A DNA stretch of 33,452 nt, from assembly GCA_018266215.1 (NCBI GenBank), contig JAFEAV010000073.1, positions 1 to 33,452 on the forward strand, written 5' to 3'. A model generated the notes under the pieces. That model saw nothing but the letters and a program-made list of their open reading frames with translations, was not told the origin of the DNA and made no database searches. A program made the translations under genes and the position numbers. This document shows positions 16,055-23,265 of this stretch, one piece after another. This DNA is from Cyanobacteria bacterium SZAS LIN-3. Lineage in GTDB: Bacteria; Cyanobacteriota; Vampirovibrionia; Obscuribacterales; Obscuribacteraceae. The first letter of the stretch is position 1, and every line of letters starts with the position of its first letter.

Positions 16055-17455
16055 CTAATGCAACCACATCGCATCATCCGGCAGCAGCGTCGACGCTCGC
16101 GCCCTGGGACCTGGTACATGCAATGACGGCATTGTCGATTCGTGCATCATCAGCCAGCTATTGCCCTTCGGCTCAAGCGTGGCATCATAAAGATCGCTGA
16201 CTTTCATTTTGTGGTCTGAACTGCGGCCCCACTGATTGTCTATCCAGACACGCCCGGTCTGCTCGTCGTAGGCGGTAACCGACACCACATGCCAGACGCC
16301 CTTGCTGCGGGAGAGGCCTCCGCCCTGGTCACCAAGAAACGGCTGATTGCCCGTATGCACCCTGATGATGGCTGGGAAATTACCAGCTTGTTTGATAGCC
16401 AGCAACGCATCCTTCAGATCTATCTCCGAACCGACATGCACCGTATTGGCGCCGCCATGGATTTTATTTTCAATCACAAATCCATTGTCGCTCTTACCGG
16501 AAATTTGATTAGCAATTTCCTTGAGTGCAGACGCGCTGAGAGCCGGGTTTTCCGCCAACTCCTTTGGAGGATTGCTGGCGTAGTCCATCAATCGTTCGCC
16601 GGTATCACCGCTAAAGCTACTGCGCTTAGACGGATCCTGGATAAAACGCAAACTGCCTTTGGTGGCAACGTTACCGGCCGGATCTGTCAGGCGGCGCTGC
16701 CAGAATACATTGGCAGCCGTTATTTGAAATATCTGACTGGCATAGCTGCGTTCACCATCAGCTGTGGGATTGCGCGATGATTCACTGTCGGTTTTGAGAC
16801 TTCTGGCGTCGATGGATATGGCAGTACCATCGGATGCAACGAAACTACCGGTAGTGGCAACATCGGCAATCAACTTAATCGCCGCGGCAGGATTACAACT
16901 AAAGTTGCGCACCTCAACCGTTGAAACATTGCAAGTATCGTGTCGCCCCTGGTCGATCTGACCGGGATTGGCGGCATGGTGCAGGGCCTGCTCAGCAATT
17001 TTCACGCGATTAGCCTGGTCGATTGGCCCCTGACCGGTATATTCCATCAGCCGACTGGTGTTTTCGTATGTGCCCTTAATCTCATCGGCGGTCAAACCCG
17101 CCTGTGTGGCACGGCTCTCAAAAGCCGCCATGTCCGAGTTGAGGCGATCTCGGTCTTTACCCTTCATCATTTTGGAAGCGACCATAGTGTCAGCCAGCGT
17201 CTTCAGGTGCTCCCGCGCCTCGTCCAGCGGCGTTCGAGTCGGCGGCAGAGTCTGGTCTGTGGCATCAGCAATTAATGCCGACCGGTCACTCTGCGGAAGC
17301 AGGTTAAGCGCCACAGGCAGAGGCCTGACAAACTCAGACATCCTCCAGCGAGGCTGGGAGTCGAGGGTGCGCTCAGGCAAAAGATTAAATGACGAATCCA
17401 AGCAAAAATGCCCCGGGGAAAGGGGTTCAAGACAGATAGGGTCAGCATCCATCAT
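16055..17455 (-). CDS. Candidate papain/C39-like cysteine protease domain protein
   Basis: The product is 466 aa from ATG 17455. The frame also permits a TTG at 17479 and a later ATG (MSEFVRP); no RBS decides between them. The first 160 residues are low in homology signal, with a helical stretch at about 77-140. At residues 168-190 is DQGRHDTCNVSTVEVRNFSC, where C175 sits at the head of a helix as in papain-fold peptidases. At 386-410 is GVWHVVSVTAYD then RVWIDNQWG, giving H389 and D406/N407 as the expected His and Asn/Asp. This Cys...His...Asn order supports a C39/papain-like peptidase or transglutaminase-like enzyme acting on peptides. No signal peptide is seen, so it may be cytoplasmic or exported by another route. 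It diverges from the small gene at 17593. Confidence 0.8.
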   Translation of the reverse strand: MMDADPICLEPLSPGHFCLDSSFNLLPERTLDSQPRWRMSEFVRPLPVALNLLPQSDRSALIADATDQTLPPTRTPLDEAREHLKTLADTMVASKMMKGKDRDRLNSDMAAFESRATQAGLTADEIKGTYENTSRLMEYTGQGPIDQANRVKIAEQALHHAANPGQIDQGRHDTCNVSTVEVRNFSCNPAAAIKLIADVATTGSFVASDGTAISIDARSLKTDSESSRNPTADGERSYASQIFQITAANVFWQRRLTDPAGNVATKGSLRFIQDPSKRSSFSGDTGERLMDYASNPPKELAENPALSASALKEIANQISGKSDNGFVIENKIHGGANTVHVGSEIDLKDALLAIKQAGNFPAIIRVHTGNQPFLGDQGGGLSRSKGVWHVVSVTAYDEQTGRVWIDNQWGRSSDHKMKVSDLYDATLEPKGNSWLMMHESTMPSLHVPGPRARASTLLPDDAMWLH

Positions 17456-17535
17456 GGCCCAACCAGCCGCCCGCGTCAATCAGCAAGAGCCGTGTCACTT
17501 AGTATTTTCCGCAGCCGGGGGGCCAGAACGCCTGG

Positions 17536-17548
17536 TACCCGCCGGGTA
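17536..17548. promoter_or_regulatory. Palindrome TACCCG-C-CGGGTA in a divergent promoter region
   Basis: This perfect 6-bp dyad with a 1-bp centre lies between the minus-strand protease start (17455) and the small plus-strand gene at 17593. Its core matches the TTACCCGG sites at 15426 and 15441. TTAATAT follows at about 17560 and could serve as a -10 for the plus-strand gene. Confidence 0.4.
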
Positions 17549-17592
17549 CTTTCTCTACTTAATATCACCCCTATCAAACGATTGGAGTGTTT

Positions 17593-17994
17593 ATGAGTTC
17601 AAGAGCCGACGCCCACATTGCCGCAGAAGCCCAGCAAACCGCGCGACACATGTTTGAAGACATAAACTCACACAAGCCAAACGGCCTGGAGAGAGCGATT
17701 GATGAGATTGCCGCCGAACGGCGGACGCACACGCCGACGGAATTTCGCCAGTACATGGCTGAGCTCAACAAGGACATTCAACCGAAGCTGCCAGGGCTGA
17801 CGATTGTTGGAGCTTCTGACGTTGGCGGCACAAAAACCCTGTCAATAAGTCAGCGCTCCGGGCCGAGGCGTCTGGATCAAAATGACGGCGCTGATTTGGC
17901 ACTGGAAATCAAATATCAAGCAATGCTGGTCAACAGCAGAAACGGCATGCCTACTGGCCAGGTCGCGATGGAACGAAAAGAACACCACCAGTAG
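17593..17994 (+). CDS. Small cytoplasmic protein of unknown function
   Basis: The product is 133 aa. ATG 17593 is preferred over GTG 17587 because GGAG (17584-17587) is 5 bases before it. The protein is soluble and charged, with no signal peptide or membrane helix. The first 70 residues are predicted helical (AHIAAEAQQTARHMFEDI, then RAIDEIAAERR). The C-terminal half has beta-like segments (GLTIVGASDVGGTKTLSISQ) and ends in a basic, His-rich tail. No family is recognised. It is divergent from the cysteine-protease candidate and ends four bases before the convergent methyltransferase gene. Confidence 0.75.
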   Translation: MSSRADAHIAAEAQQTARHMFEDINSHKPNGLERAIDEIAAERRTHTPTEFRQYMAELNKDIQPKLPGLTIVGASDVGGTKTLSISQRSGPRRLDQNDGADLALEIKYQAMLVNSRNGMPTGQVAMERKEHHQ

Positions 17995-17998
17995 CAGG

Positions 17999-18757
17999 TC
18001 AAACCTTCTCCGCCACCAGCAGTAAGCGGTCGGAGCCGAGAGTAAACTCGTCAAATTCCGTCGAGCTGTACATGTCGCTCACGACAAAATTGGCTTGCGA
18101 CAGCATATGGCCGATCTCGCCGGCGGTGTATATCCAGTGAACGGCATGCCGTTTTTCTTCCTTACCGTTCTGGATAAACGTATAGTCAGTCTCGACGCAG
18201 CTGTGGCGGCAATCGTATTTATTTTCGATGAGCATAAACATATCGCCGAGCTGCACCCATTCACGCTCGCCACCATTTACCAGGAAGCATTCGGCGGCCA
18301 TCGCCGAATCGATCACAAACCTGGCGCCCTTTTTTAGACACTTGCTCACTGCGTGGAAAAACTCGACAGTGCCGGCACGATCAAAATATCCGAAACTGTT
18401 GCCCATACAAAAAGCGCCGTCGAATTTCTTCGTTGAAGTAAATTTGCGCACGTCTTCTCTTAAGTAAGAGGGCTTGGCCTTGTGATCGACGACGGCCTGT
18501 TTTGCTTCTTCGATAAATTCCGCCGAAAAATCCACACCCGTGACTTTGTAGCCGGCGAGAGCGAGGGGAAGACTGAGTCTACCGTTGCCGCAAGGCAAGT
18601 CGAGAATATTCCCGCCGGCGGGCGCAGCCAGCGTTTCCACTAAAAACCCAATCTCCTGATCAGTCGTATCCTGGGGAATCGCCCGGCGCCATAGCTCCAG
18701 CGCAGCTCCCGAAAAGAAGTCTTCGTACCAGTTGGCTTTTGGGGTGGTTTTTGTCAT
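17999..18757 (-). CDS. Class I SAM-dependent methyltransferase
   Basis: The product is 252 aa from ATG 18757. The Rossmann methyltransferase fold is clear. Motif I is NILDLPCGNGRLSLPLA at about 50-66 and the acidic residue after strand 2 is D76 in KVTGVDFSAEFIEEAK. A motif near 101 (LREDVRKF) and motif IV-like KFDGAFCMGNSFGYFD (111-126) follow. The C-terminal half has a beta-rich cap (CVETDYTFIQNGKEEKRHAV) of the kind found in small-molecule methyltransferases. The substrate cannot be read from sequence. It is a single gene, 48 bases from the divergent small membrane protein and convergent with the gene ending at 17994. Confidence 0.95.
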   Translation of the reverse strand: MTKTTPKANWYEDFFSGAALELWRRAIPQDTTDQEIGFLVETLAAPAGGNILDLPCGNGRLSLPLALAGYKVTGVDFSAEFIEEAKQAVVDHKAKPSYLREDVRKFTSTKKFDGAFCMGNSFGYFDRAGTVEFFHAVSKCLKKGARFVIDSAMAAECFLVNGGEREWVQLGDMFMLIENKYDCRHSCVETDYTFIQNGKEEKRHAVHWIYTAGEIGHMLSQANFVVSDMYSSTEFDEFTLGSDRLLLVAEKV

Positions 18758-18804
18758 TGCGAAATCATAGCATCAGGAGTACGAGCCGATGGTACCATAA
18801 CTTC

Positions 18805-19029
18805 ATGACACGCCGCGCTTTCAGCCTTCCAGTTCGCCATCCGGTCTACCAGCTTGTGCGCTGGGCGATCATCCTTGGCCTCGGCTGCTTCATTTCAACT
18901 GTCGGTCTGGCCATAATGCTGGGTGATATCAACTTCGTAGACCGAGCCGAAGCAGAAAAAAACGCGAAAAAAGCGCTTGAACACGATATCGTTCGGCAAA
19001 GAACTGATAGCCAAAGCAGACATGAATAA
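18805..19029 (+). CDS. Small single-pass membrane protein
   Basis: The product is 74 aa from ATG 18805. A longer frame opens upstream but overlaps the methyltransferase start and has no membrane-protein character. One transmembrane segment lies at about 18-42 (LVRWAIILGLGCFISTVGLA). A charged helical tail follows (EAEKNAKKALEHDIVRQR). There is no clear RBS. The divergent placement 48 bases from the methyltransferase start suits a shared promoter region. Function unknown, and the coding call is moderate. Confidence 0.55.
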   Translation: MTRRAFSLPVRHPVYQLVRWAIILGLGCFISTVGLAIMLGDINFVDRAEAEKNAKKALEHDIVRQRTDSQSRHE

Positions 19030-19065
19030 TGGCGAGTAGTCAGTATTTTACACAAGCAGAGTGAA

Positions 19066-19689
19066 TTACTTCACGAGGCCGAACAACCTGTCGTTAGAAG
19101 CAGAAGCATGGCAGCCCATGCAGGATTGTACGCGCCCGGCGGAAGTGACGCTTTTACCGTCGGCACTGATAGTTCCGTAAACCCATCCATTGTCTGTACT
19201 TGGGGTCTTCGGATCAAGCTTCATCATCACAAAGAGCCCCAGAGGTTTATCCGAAGCAGCTGGTTCTGTACCGGCTTTGCCGGTACTATCGGAAGCTGGG
19301 GCCCAGGATTCTTTTACAACAACCTGGCCGGGCTTGGGAGCCTCATCTCTGAAATATTGCCCGGGGTCTCTGGCGTAAAGGAAATAGACCTTCTGGCCGT
19401 GGGTCGAGACGTCCTTACTGGCGCTCAACCGCGCCCTGGGCGGTGGCGGAACCGCACACAGAGTCGGCGCCCAATGCGCAACGTCATCTACTTTTCCATA
19501 GCTTTTGTATTGCGAAGCGACTGACAGCAACTGATCCTGAAAGGCAGGATCATTGACGTCTTTTTTTATCGCGGTGATCTTCGTAGACTTCTTATCCGCA
19601 GGCATGGATCTGGCCGTTCCGGCAACGAAAATGCTTACTACCAGAGTAGCTGCGGCGATTTGGAGGACTCTGGATAGAACTGTCAGCAT
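19066..19689 (-). CDS. Cytochrome P460-family periplasmic c-type haem protein
   Basis: The product is 207 aa from ATG 19689. A signal peptide spans about 1-28 (cleavage near TARSMA/MPAD). The cytochrome P460 pattern is present: a beta-rich domain with KVYFLYAR, then GQVVVKESWAP, then GLFVMMKLDP and GWVYGTISADGKSVTSAGRV. The haem-binding CMGCH is at 190-194 and the chain ends NDRLFGLVK. Known P460 proteins oxidise hydroxylamine or detoxify NO-related compounds, while many homologues have unknown substrates. A P460-specific lysine crosslink cannot be judged without a structure. It lies 24 bases upstream of the unknown gene on the same strand order (20418 to 19714, then 19689), so the two may be cotranscribed. 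Confidence 0.88.
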   Translation of the reverse strand: MLTVLSRVLQIAAATLVVSIFVAGTARSMPADKKSTKITAIKKDVNDPAFQDQLLSVASQYKSYGKVDDVAHWAPTLCAVPPPPRARLSASKDVSTHGQKVYFLYARDPGQYFRDEAPKPGQVVVKESWAPASDSTGKAGTEPAASDKPLGLFVMMKLDPKTPSTDNGWVYGTISADGKSVTSAGRVQSCMGCHASASNDRLFGLVK

Positions 19690-19713
19690 AGGTCCAATTT
19701 AGCAGAAATCAGG

Positions 19714-20418
19714 CTAAAATCCAGATCCAAGCCAATTAAACTTGTCAGCGTATTTCCAGTTACAAAGCAGTGCGTGTTTGACAGTGCCGTACGAAACCAG
19801 CAGATCATCCATCTGTGATCGCGGAATCGAGGATATGGCATTCCTATCGAAAATTACTCCTTGCGCCATTTTATCCTCCATTAGAGTGCCCCAACGATTA
19901 GTCAGCCTCAGAACCTCTGCATTGTAAAAATCGTGACCACCGGCCTCGATCAAAAGCTTCCACTTTTGAGGATCGCTGAGAGACATAGTTGTATCGGCCA
20001 TTGTAAACAGGGGTTCCCCCTTACCGGCCACGTGAGCGGCAATCGTGGAAAGTTCGGGCTCTTTCTTCATAAGCAAATCGAAAATATTCGCGGGCCTATC
20101 GGCTAAGGCAATGAGTGGGTCCTTGGCTGCAGCTACGGTAGCCCTGCCAAAAAAGGCCTCTTCCGCAGCTGAGACGCCGGCGGTCGCCAGACGCCCTACA
20201 CCAGCGCGAGCACCAATCAAAGCCGCGGTGCCAACAACCGCTCCAGTTAGCACCGGATGATCTGCAATCATCTGCCAGGTTCGATTGAAAAGGCTGTTTT
20301 CAGATGGGTGAGGCTGGCTATTATCTTGATGATCGTGATTGACCTTGGGTGAATCTGCAATATCAGAGATCGGCATTGGGGTTAGAGCTCCGGAAAAGGG
20401 AGATGATTGCGCAACCAT
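19714..20418 (-). CDS. Unknown protein with a central hydrophobic segment
   Basis: The product is 234 aa from ATG 20418. The first 45 residues are polar and disordered-looking (SPKVNHDHQDNSQPHPSENS). A hydrophobic Ala/Gly-rich segment at about 52-80 (HPVLTGAVVGTAALIGARAG) could be one or two short membrane passes. The C-terminal 140 residues are soluble and mixed alpha/beta (TIAAHVAGKG, then LIEAGGHDFYNAEVL). I do not recognise a family. It ends 24 bases before the cytochrome P460 gene on the same strand and is divergent from the ABC transporter operon, with 54 bases between the start codons. Confidence 0.78.
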   Translation of the reverse strand: MVAQSSPFSGALTPMPISDIADSPKVNHDHQDNSQPHPSENSLFNRTWQMIADHPVLTGAVVGTAALIGARAGVGRLATAGVSAAEEAFFGRATVAAAKDPLIALADRPANIFDLLMKKEPELSTIAAHVAGKGEPLFTMADTTMSLSDPQKWKLLIEAGGHDFYNAEVLRLTNRWGTLMEDKMAQGVIFDRNAISSIPRSQMDDLLVSYGTVKHALLCNWKYADKFNWLGSGF

Positions 20419-20455
20419 AATGCTCGCTGAATAAAATCAGCGTAAAACACGCCCA

Positions 20456-20464
20456 TGCTACACT
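20456..20464 (+). promoter_or_regulatory. Extended -10 element just before the ABC ATPase gene
   Basis: TGCTACACT fits an extended -10 (TGnTAnnnT) and ends only 8 bases before ATG 20473. If used, the message would start within a few bases of the ATG, that is leaderless or nearly so. There is no good -35 and no Shine-Dalgarno sequence ahead of this ATG, which agrees with that reading. Confidence 0.4.
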
Positions 20465-20472
20465 AACGGCGC

Positions 20473-21411
20473 ATGCCGATCATCACAGTACAAAATCTCA
20501 CCAAGACTTATCGTGGCGGCAAGGTCAAAGCCGTTGATGGCGCTACATTTGAAATCGAAAAGGGTGAAGCCTTTGGTTTAATCGGACCAAACGGCGCCGG
20601 CAAAACCACTATTTTTAGCTGCATGCTGGCTCTCACACATCCAACCTCCGGCCGCATAGCCATCGAAGACAAATCCCCCTTCAACCTTGACATCAAGCCC
20701 CTGATCGGCGTTTTACCCGAGCGTCCCAGCTACAACCGCTGGATGACAATCAAACAGTTTCTCGCCTACCACCACTGGCTGGCGGGCTTCCCCGCCTCCG
20801 AGCGTGACGGCGAAATCAAACGCTTGCTGGACCTGGTAGAGCTTGAGGTCGACAGCAAGAAAACAAAAATCCGTGAGCTCTCTCGCGGCATGCTGCAGCG
20901 CATTGGCATTGCCCAGGCCTTGATTGGCAAACCCAAAATTTTCTTCCTCGATGAGCCGACATCGGGCATGGATCCGCTGGGGTTCATCCTCATTAGAAAA
21001 CTGCTGCTCAAATGCAAGGAAGAGGGCATGACCGTCGTGCTCAATTCCCACCATTTAAATGAAGTAGAAAAAGTCTGCGACCGCATCGCTTTTATCCGCA
21101 AAGGCAAAATCGAAGAAGTCGCGACAGTGAGCGAGCTTTCACAGGTGCGCACCAGTCTAGTACTGGCCTGGGTAGAAAGTACAGGTACGGGCGCAAGCAG
21201 CAGCGCCGAAATCCTTGGATCAATTTGCGGAAAGCACGGCTGCCAAATCATTGATACCGAGGGCAATACCGCTAGAATCTCAGTGCCGGGCAAAGAACAG
21301 GCAGCCGATCTGATAGCGGGGCTCACTGCAGCAGGCCTTCGGGTCTATCAATCAAACTTTGAAAAGCGCGAACTCGTCGAGCTATTCTTACGCGGGGGCG
21401 AAAACAAATGA
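20473..21411 (+). CDS. ABC transporter ATP-binding protein
   Basis: The product is 312 aa from ATG 20473. All ABC ATPase motifs are present: Walker A GPNGAGKTT at 38-46, signature LSRGMLQRIGIAQ at 136-148, Walker B KIFFLDEPTSGMD at 155-167 and the H-loop NSHHL at 191-195. The sequence pattern (one NBD, with a C-terminal extension of about 85 residues after 225) resembles the CcmA/NatA/DrrA type that drives ABC-2 permeases. The stop overlaps the permease ATG (ATGA) and the thioredoxin gene follows, so this is one operon. It energises transport by the neighbouring permease. The substrate is unknown. Confidence 0.97.
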   Translation: MPIITVQNLTKTYRGGKVKAVDGATFEIEKGEAFGLIGPNGAGKTTIFSCMLALTHPTSGRIAIEDKSPFNLDIKPLIGVLPERPSYNRWMTIKQFLAYHHWLAGFPASERDGEIKRLLDLVELEVDSKKTKIRELSRGMLQRIGIAQALIGKPKIFFLDEPTSGMDPLGFILIRKLLLKCKEEGMTVVLNSHHLNEVEKVCDRIAFIRKGKIEEVATVSELSQVRTSLVLAWVESTGTGASSSAEILGSICGKHGCQIIDTEGNTARISVPGKEQAADLIAGLTAAGLRVYQSNFEKRELVELFLRGGENK

Positions 21412-22229
21412 ATCTGCTCAACCGCACCCTGATCAGCCCACCGGTATTTGCATATACACTGTACGTCAAATTCTCCAACTGGCGCAACTGCATTCCCCTT
21501 GCGCTTTTTATGCTCATTCCGACGTCGGTAGTTTTGACGACAATGGTTTTTCCGCACGGTCCAATAACTGCGGACAACAGCAAGGGAGTAATAAATATCA
21601 TGCGGGGCTATTTCGCCAGCCCGCTCATTTGCATGGTGGTCGCATACTTTTTCATCAGCGACGGCTTTGCCGGTCGCAAGATTATTGCCGAGGCAGATTC
21701 CATGGCCCTGCTCTTCACGCGCGCAATCAGCCGCTTCTGCTACGTCATGAGCAAGTTTTGCGGCGGATTCATCGGCACATCAATCGTCTTTGTTACGGGC
21801 TTTTCCATCAGCCTGTTTGCCGCTCGCTGTTTTGGTGTGTATCTTGACTCGGTCAGCATTTTCGATTACGTCACGCTGCTATGCAACGCGGCGACATTCA
21901 CAGCTCTCATGGTATTCCTTCATTGCGCCAATCCTGTGATAGGCGGTCTTACGTACTTCATATTGATGGGCGCAAGCGGCATGGGCGGGATGTTTACTTC
22001 TTTCGAAAAAACCGATAATACCTTCCTGGAACTCTTCAAATCCATTTGCCTTTTTATCAGTGAATGGTTTGGCGATTTTGTCGCGACGCCGATAAATTTT
22101 GCGGCACTGATCTCAGCACAGTTCCTCGACACTTACGAACTGGCTGTCTTTGCTTCAAATATCGCATTCTTCCTGCTCCTCGCAAGTGCAGCTCTTTCAA
22201 TCAGGGAGTTTTCGTATGGCGCAGACTGA
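21408..22229 (+). CDS. ABC transporter permease, ABC-2-like
   Basis: The product is 273 aa from ATG 21408, overlapping the ATPase stop by four bases. Hydrophobic segments near 29-50, 70-85, 110-140, 150-172, 178-195 and 240-265 give about six transmembrane helices, as in ABC-2 exporter permeases. The first cytoplasmic stretch (FVYTLYVKFSNWRN-like, about 14-28) is in the right place for an ATPase coupling segment. The sequence is weakly conserved, so the permease call rests on topology and on its place between the ATPase and thioredoxin genes. Its last 14 bases overlap the start of the thioredoxin gene. The substrate is unknown. Confidence 0.88.
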   Translation: MNLLNRTLISPPVFAYTLYVKFSNWRNCIPLALFMLIPTSVVLTTMVFPHGPITADNSKGVINIMRGYFASPLICMVVAYFFISDGFAGRKIIAEADSMALLFTRAISRFCYVMSKFCGGFIGTSIVFVTGFSISLFAARCFGVYLDSVSIFDYVTLLCNAATFTALMVFLHCANPVIGGLTYFILMGASGMGGMFTSFEKTDNTFLELFKSICLFISEWFGDFVATPINFAALISAQFLDTYELAVFASNIAFFLLLASAALSIREFSYGAD

Positions 22230-23241
22230 CCTCTCCGAGAAATCCAAACAAGCGGATCCGATATCCCAGGCTTATGGCGAAAACAGCGCCCTGAAGATAC
22301 CGTTCTGGTTTCTTGTCGTAGCAGTCTTGCTGTTTGGCGTACGCATCTATACCAAAGAGACACAAATGAGAGCCGCGCCGGGGCAGGGAGTTGCCTGGAT
22401 CACGCCGGTGGAATTCAAAAGAGAAAAAGACAGCGGTCAGTTGGGCAAACAAGATCTGGTGCTTTATGAATTTACGGCTGACTGGTGCCCACCTTGCAAA
22501 AAGCGTGAACGCACGACCTTTAGAAATCCGGAGACGGTGAAGAAAATAAATTCTAACTTCATCCCCGTGCGCGTGGATCTGACAACCGAAGCTCAATCGG
22601 CTCAACTGGAGACAAAGATTCTCACAGACCGTTTTGATGTAACCAGAATTCCCCACTGCTCCATTACGCTCAAATCCGGTGAATTTGTCTGCAACGACAA
22701 CTATTTGTTTGGCGATACGTTTGAAGAATTTTTAGACCGATCAATCACGCGAGCTCGCAATGTCCGTGCCGAGCTTTTGCTGGGCAAGGGGCAATTTAGC
22801 GAAGCTCTGGCCTGTCTTACTCCGGCAGTCGTTAACGGAACACAGTCCGTCAACCCCTACAGCGCCGGCGACTACCTCATGTGCCACCATTTGCTGACAA
22901 TGCTCCACCGGCAGGCGGAGATCGAGCCGATGATGACAAACACATATGAAGCCACGATCAAAGAGAGAGTAATCCACGGGATTACCAAACCAACAGATGT
23001 GCATTGGCTGGATAATTTAAATAGTTATCTGCGCGGACAGCTAACCGATGAGCAACTACTGGCAAAAATTGAGCGTGGCGAAAACGAATCGGAGATGTAT
23101 CTGGCCATCGGCCTGAAGCACCTCAGAGACGGTGATATGGCAAAGGCCAAAACCAACCTCAACAAGTCTGCACTACTCTCGGCAAAAAGCTACCGCTCGG
23201 ATAAGGTGGCTGAAAACATTTTGAAAGAGATTGATAAATAG
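22216..23241 (+). CDS. Membrane-anchored thioredoxin-fold protein with helical C-terminal region
   Basis: The product is 341 aa from ATG 22216, with AGGGAG at 22203-22208. The longer frame back to 22150 is rejected because this RBS is ideal. A transmembrane helix lies at about 28-44. A thioredoxin domain spans about 58-180, with FTADWCPPCKKRER (active C91 and C94) and cis-proline P146 (TRIPHC), a DsbD-gamma-like arrangement. Residues about 190-341 are helical and TPR-like (RAELLLGKGQFSEALACL ... YLAIGLKHLRDGDMAKAKTN). It probably exchanges disulfides outside the membrane. It overlaps the permease by 14 bases, so the ABC system and this redox protein are made together, perhaps to export and reduce a cysteine-containing substrate (inference). 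Confidence 0.95.
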   Translation: MAQTDLSEKSKQADPISQAYGENSALKIPFWFLVVAVLLFGVRIYTKETQMRAAPGQGVAWITPVEFKREKDSGQLGKQDLVLYEFTADWCPPCKKRERTTFRNPETVKKINSNFIPVRVDLTTEAQSAQLETKILTDRFDVTRIPHCSITLKSGEFVCNDNYLFGDTFEEFLDRSITRARNVRAELLLGKGQFSEALACLTPAVVNGTQSVNPYSAGDYLMCHHLLTMLHRQAEIEPMMTNTYEATIKERVIHGITKPTDVHWLDNLNSYLRGQLTDEQLLAKIERGENESEMYLAIGLKHLRDGDMAKAKTNLNKSALLSAKSYRSDKVAENILKEIDK

Positions 23242-23265
23242 GCGACCGAAGGCCCCCCCCTGGCT

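Noticed and set aside
17058..17657. Plus-strand frames overlapping the cysteine-protease candidate
   Set aside because: They are antisense to the better supported minus-strand gene and lack RBS or domain signal.
20766..21326. Minus-strand frame of 186 codons inside the ABC ATPase gene
   Set aside because: Antisense to a gene with all ABC motifs intact.
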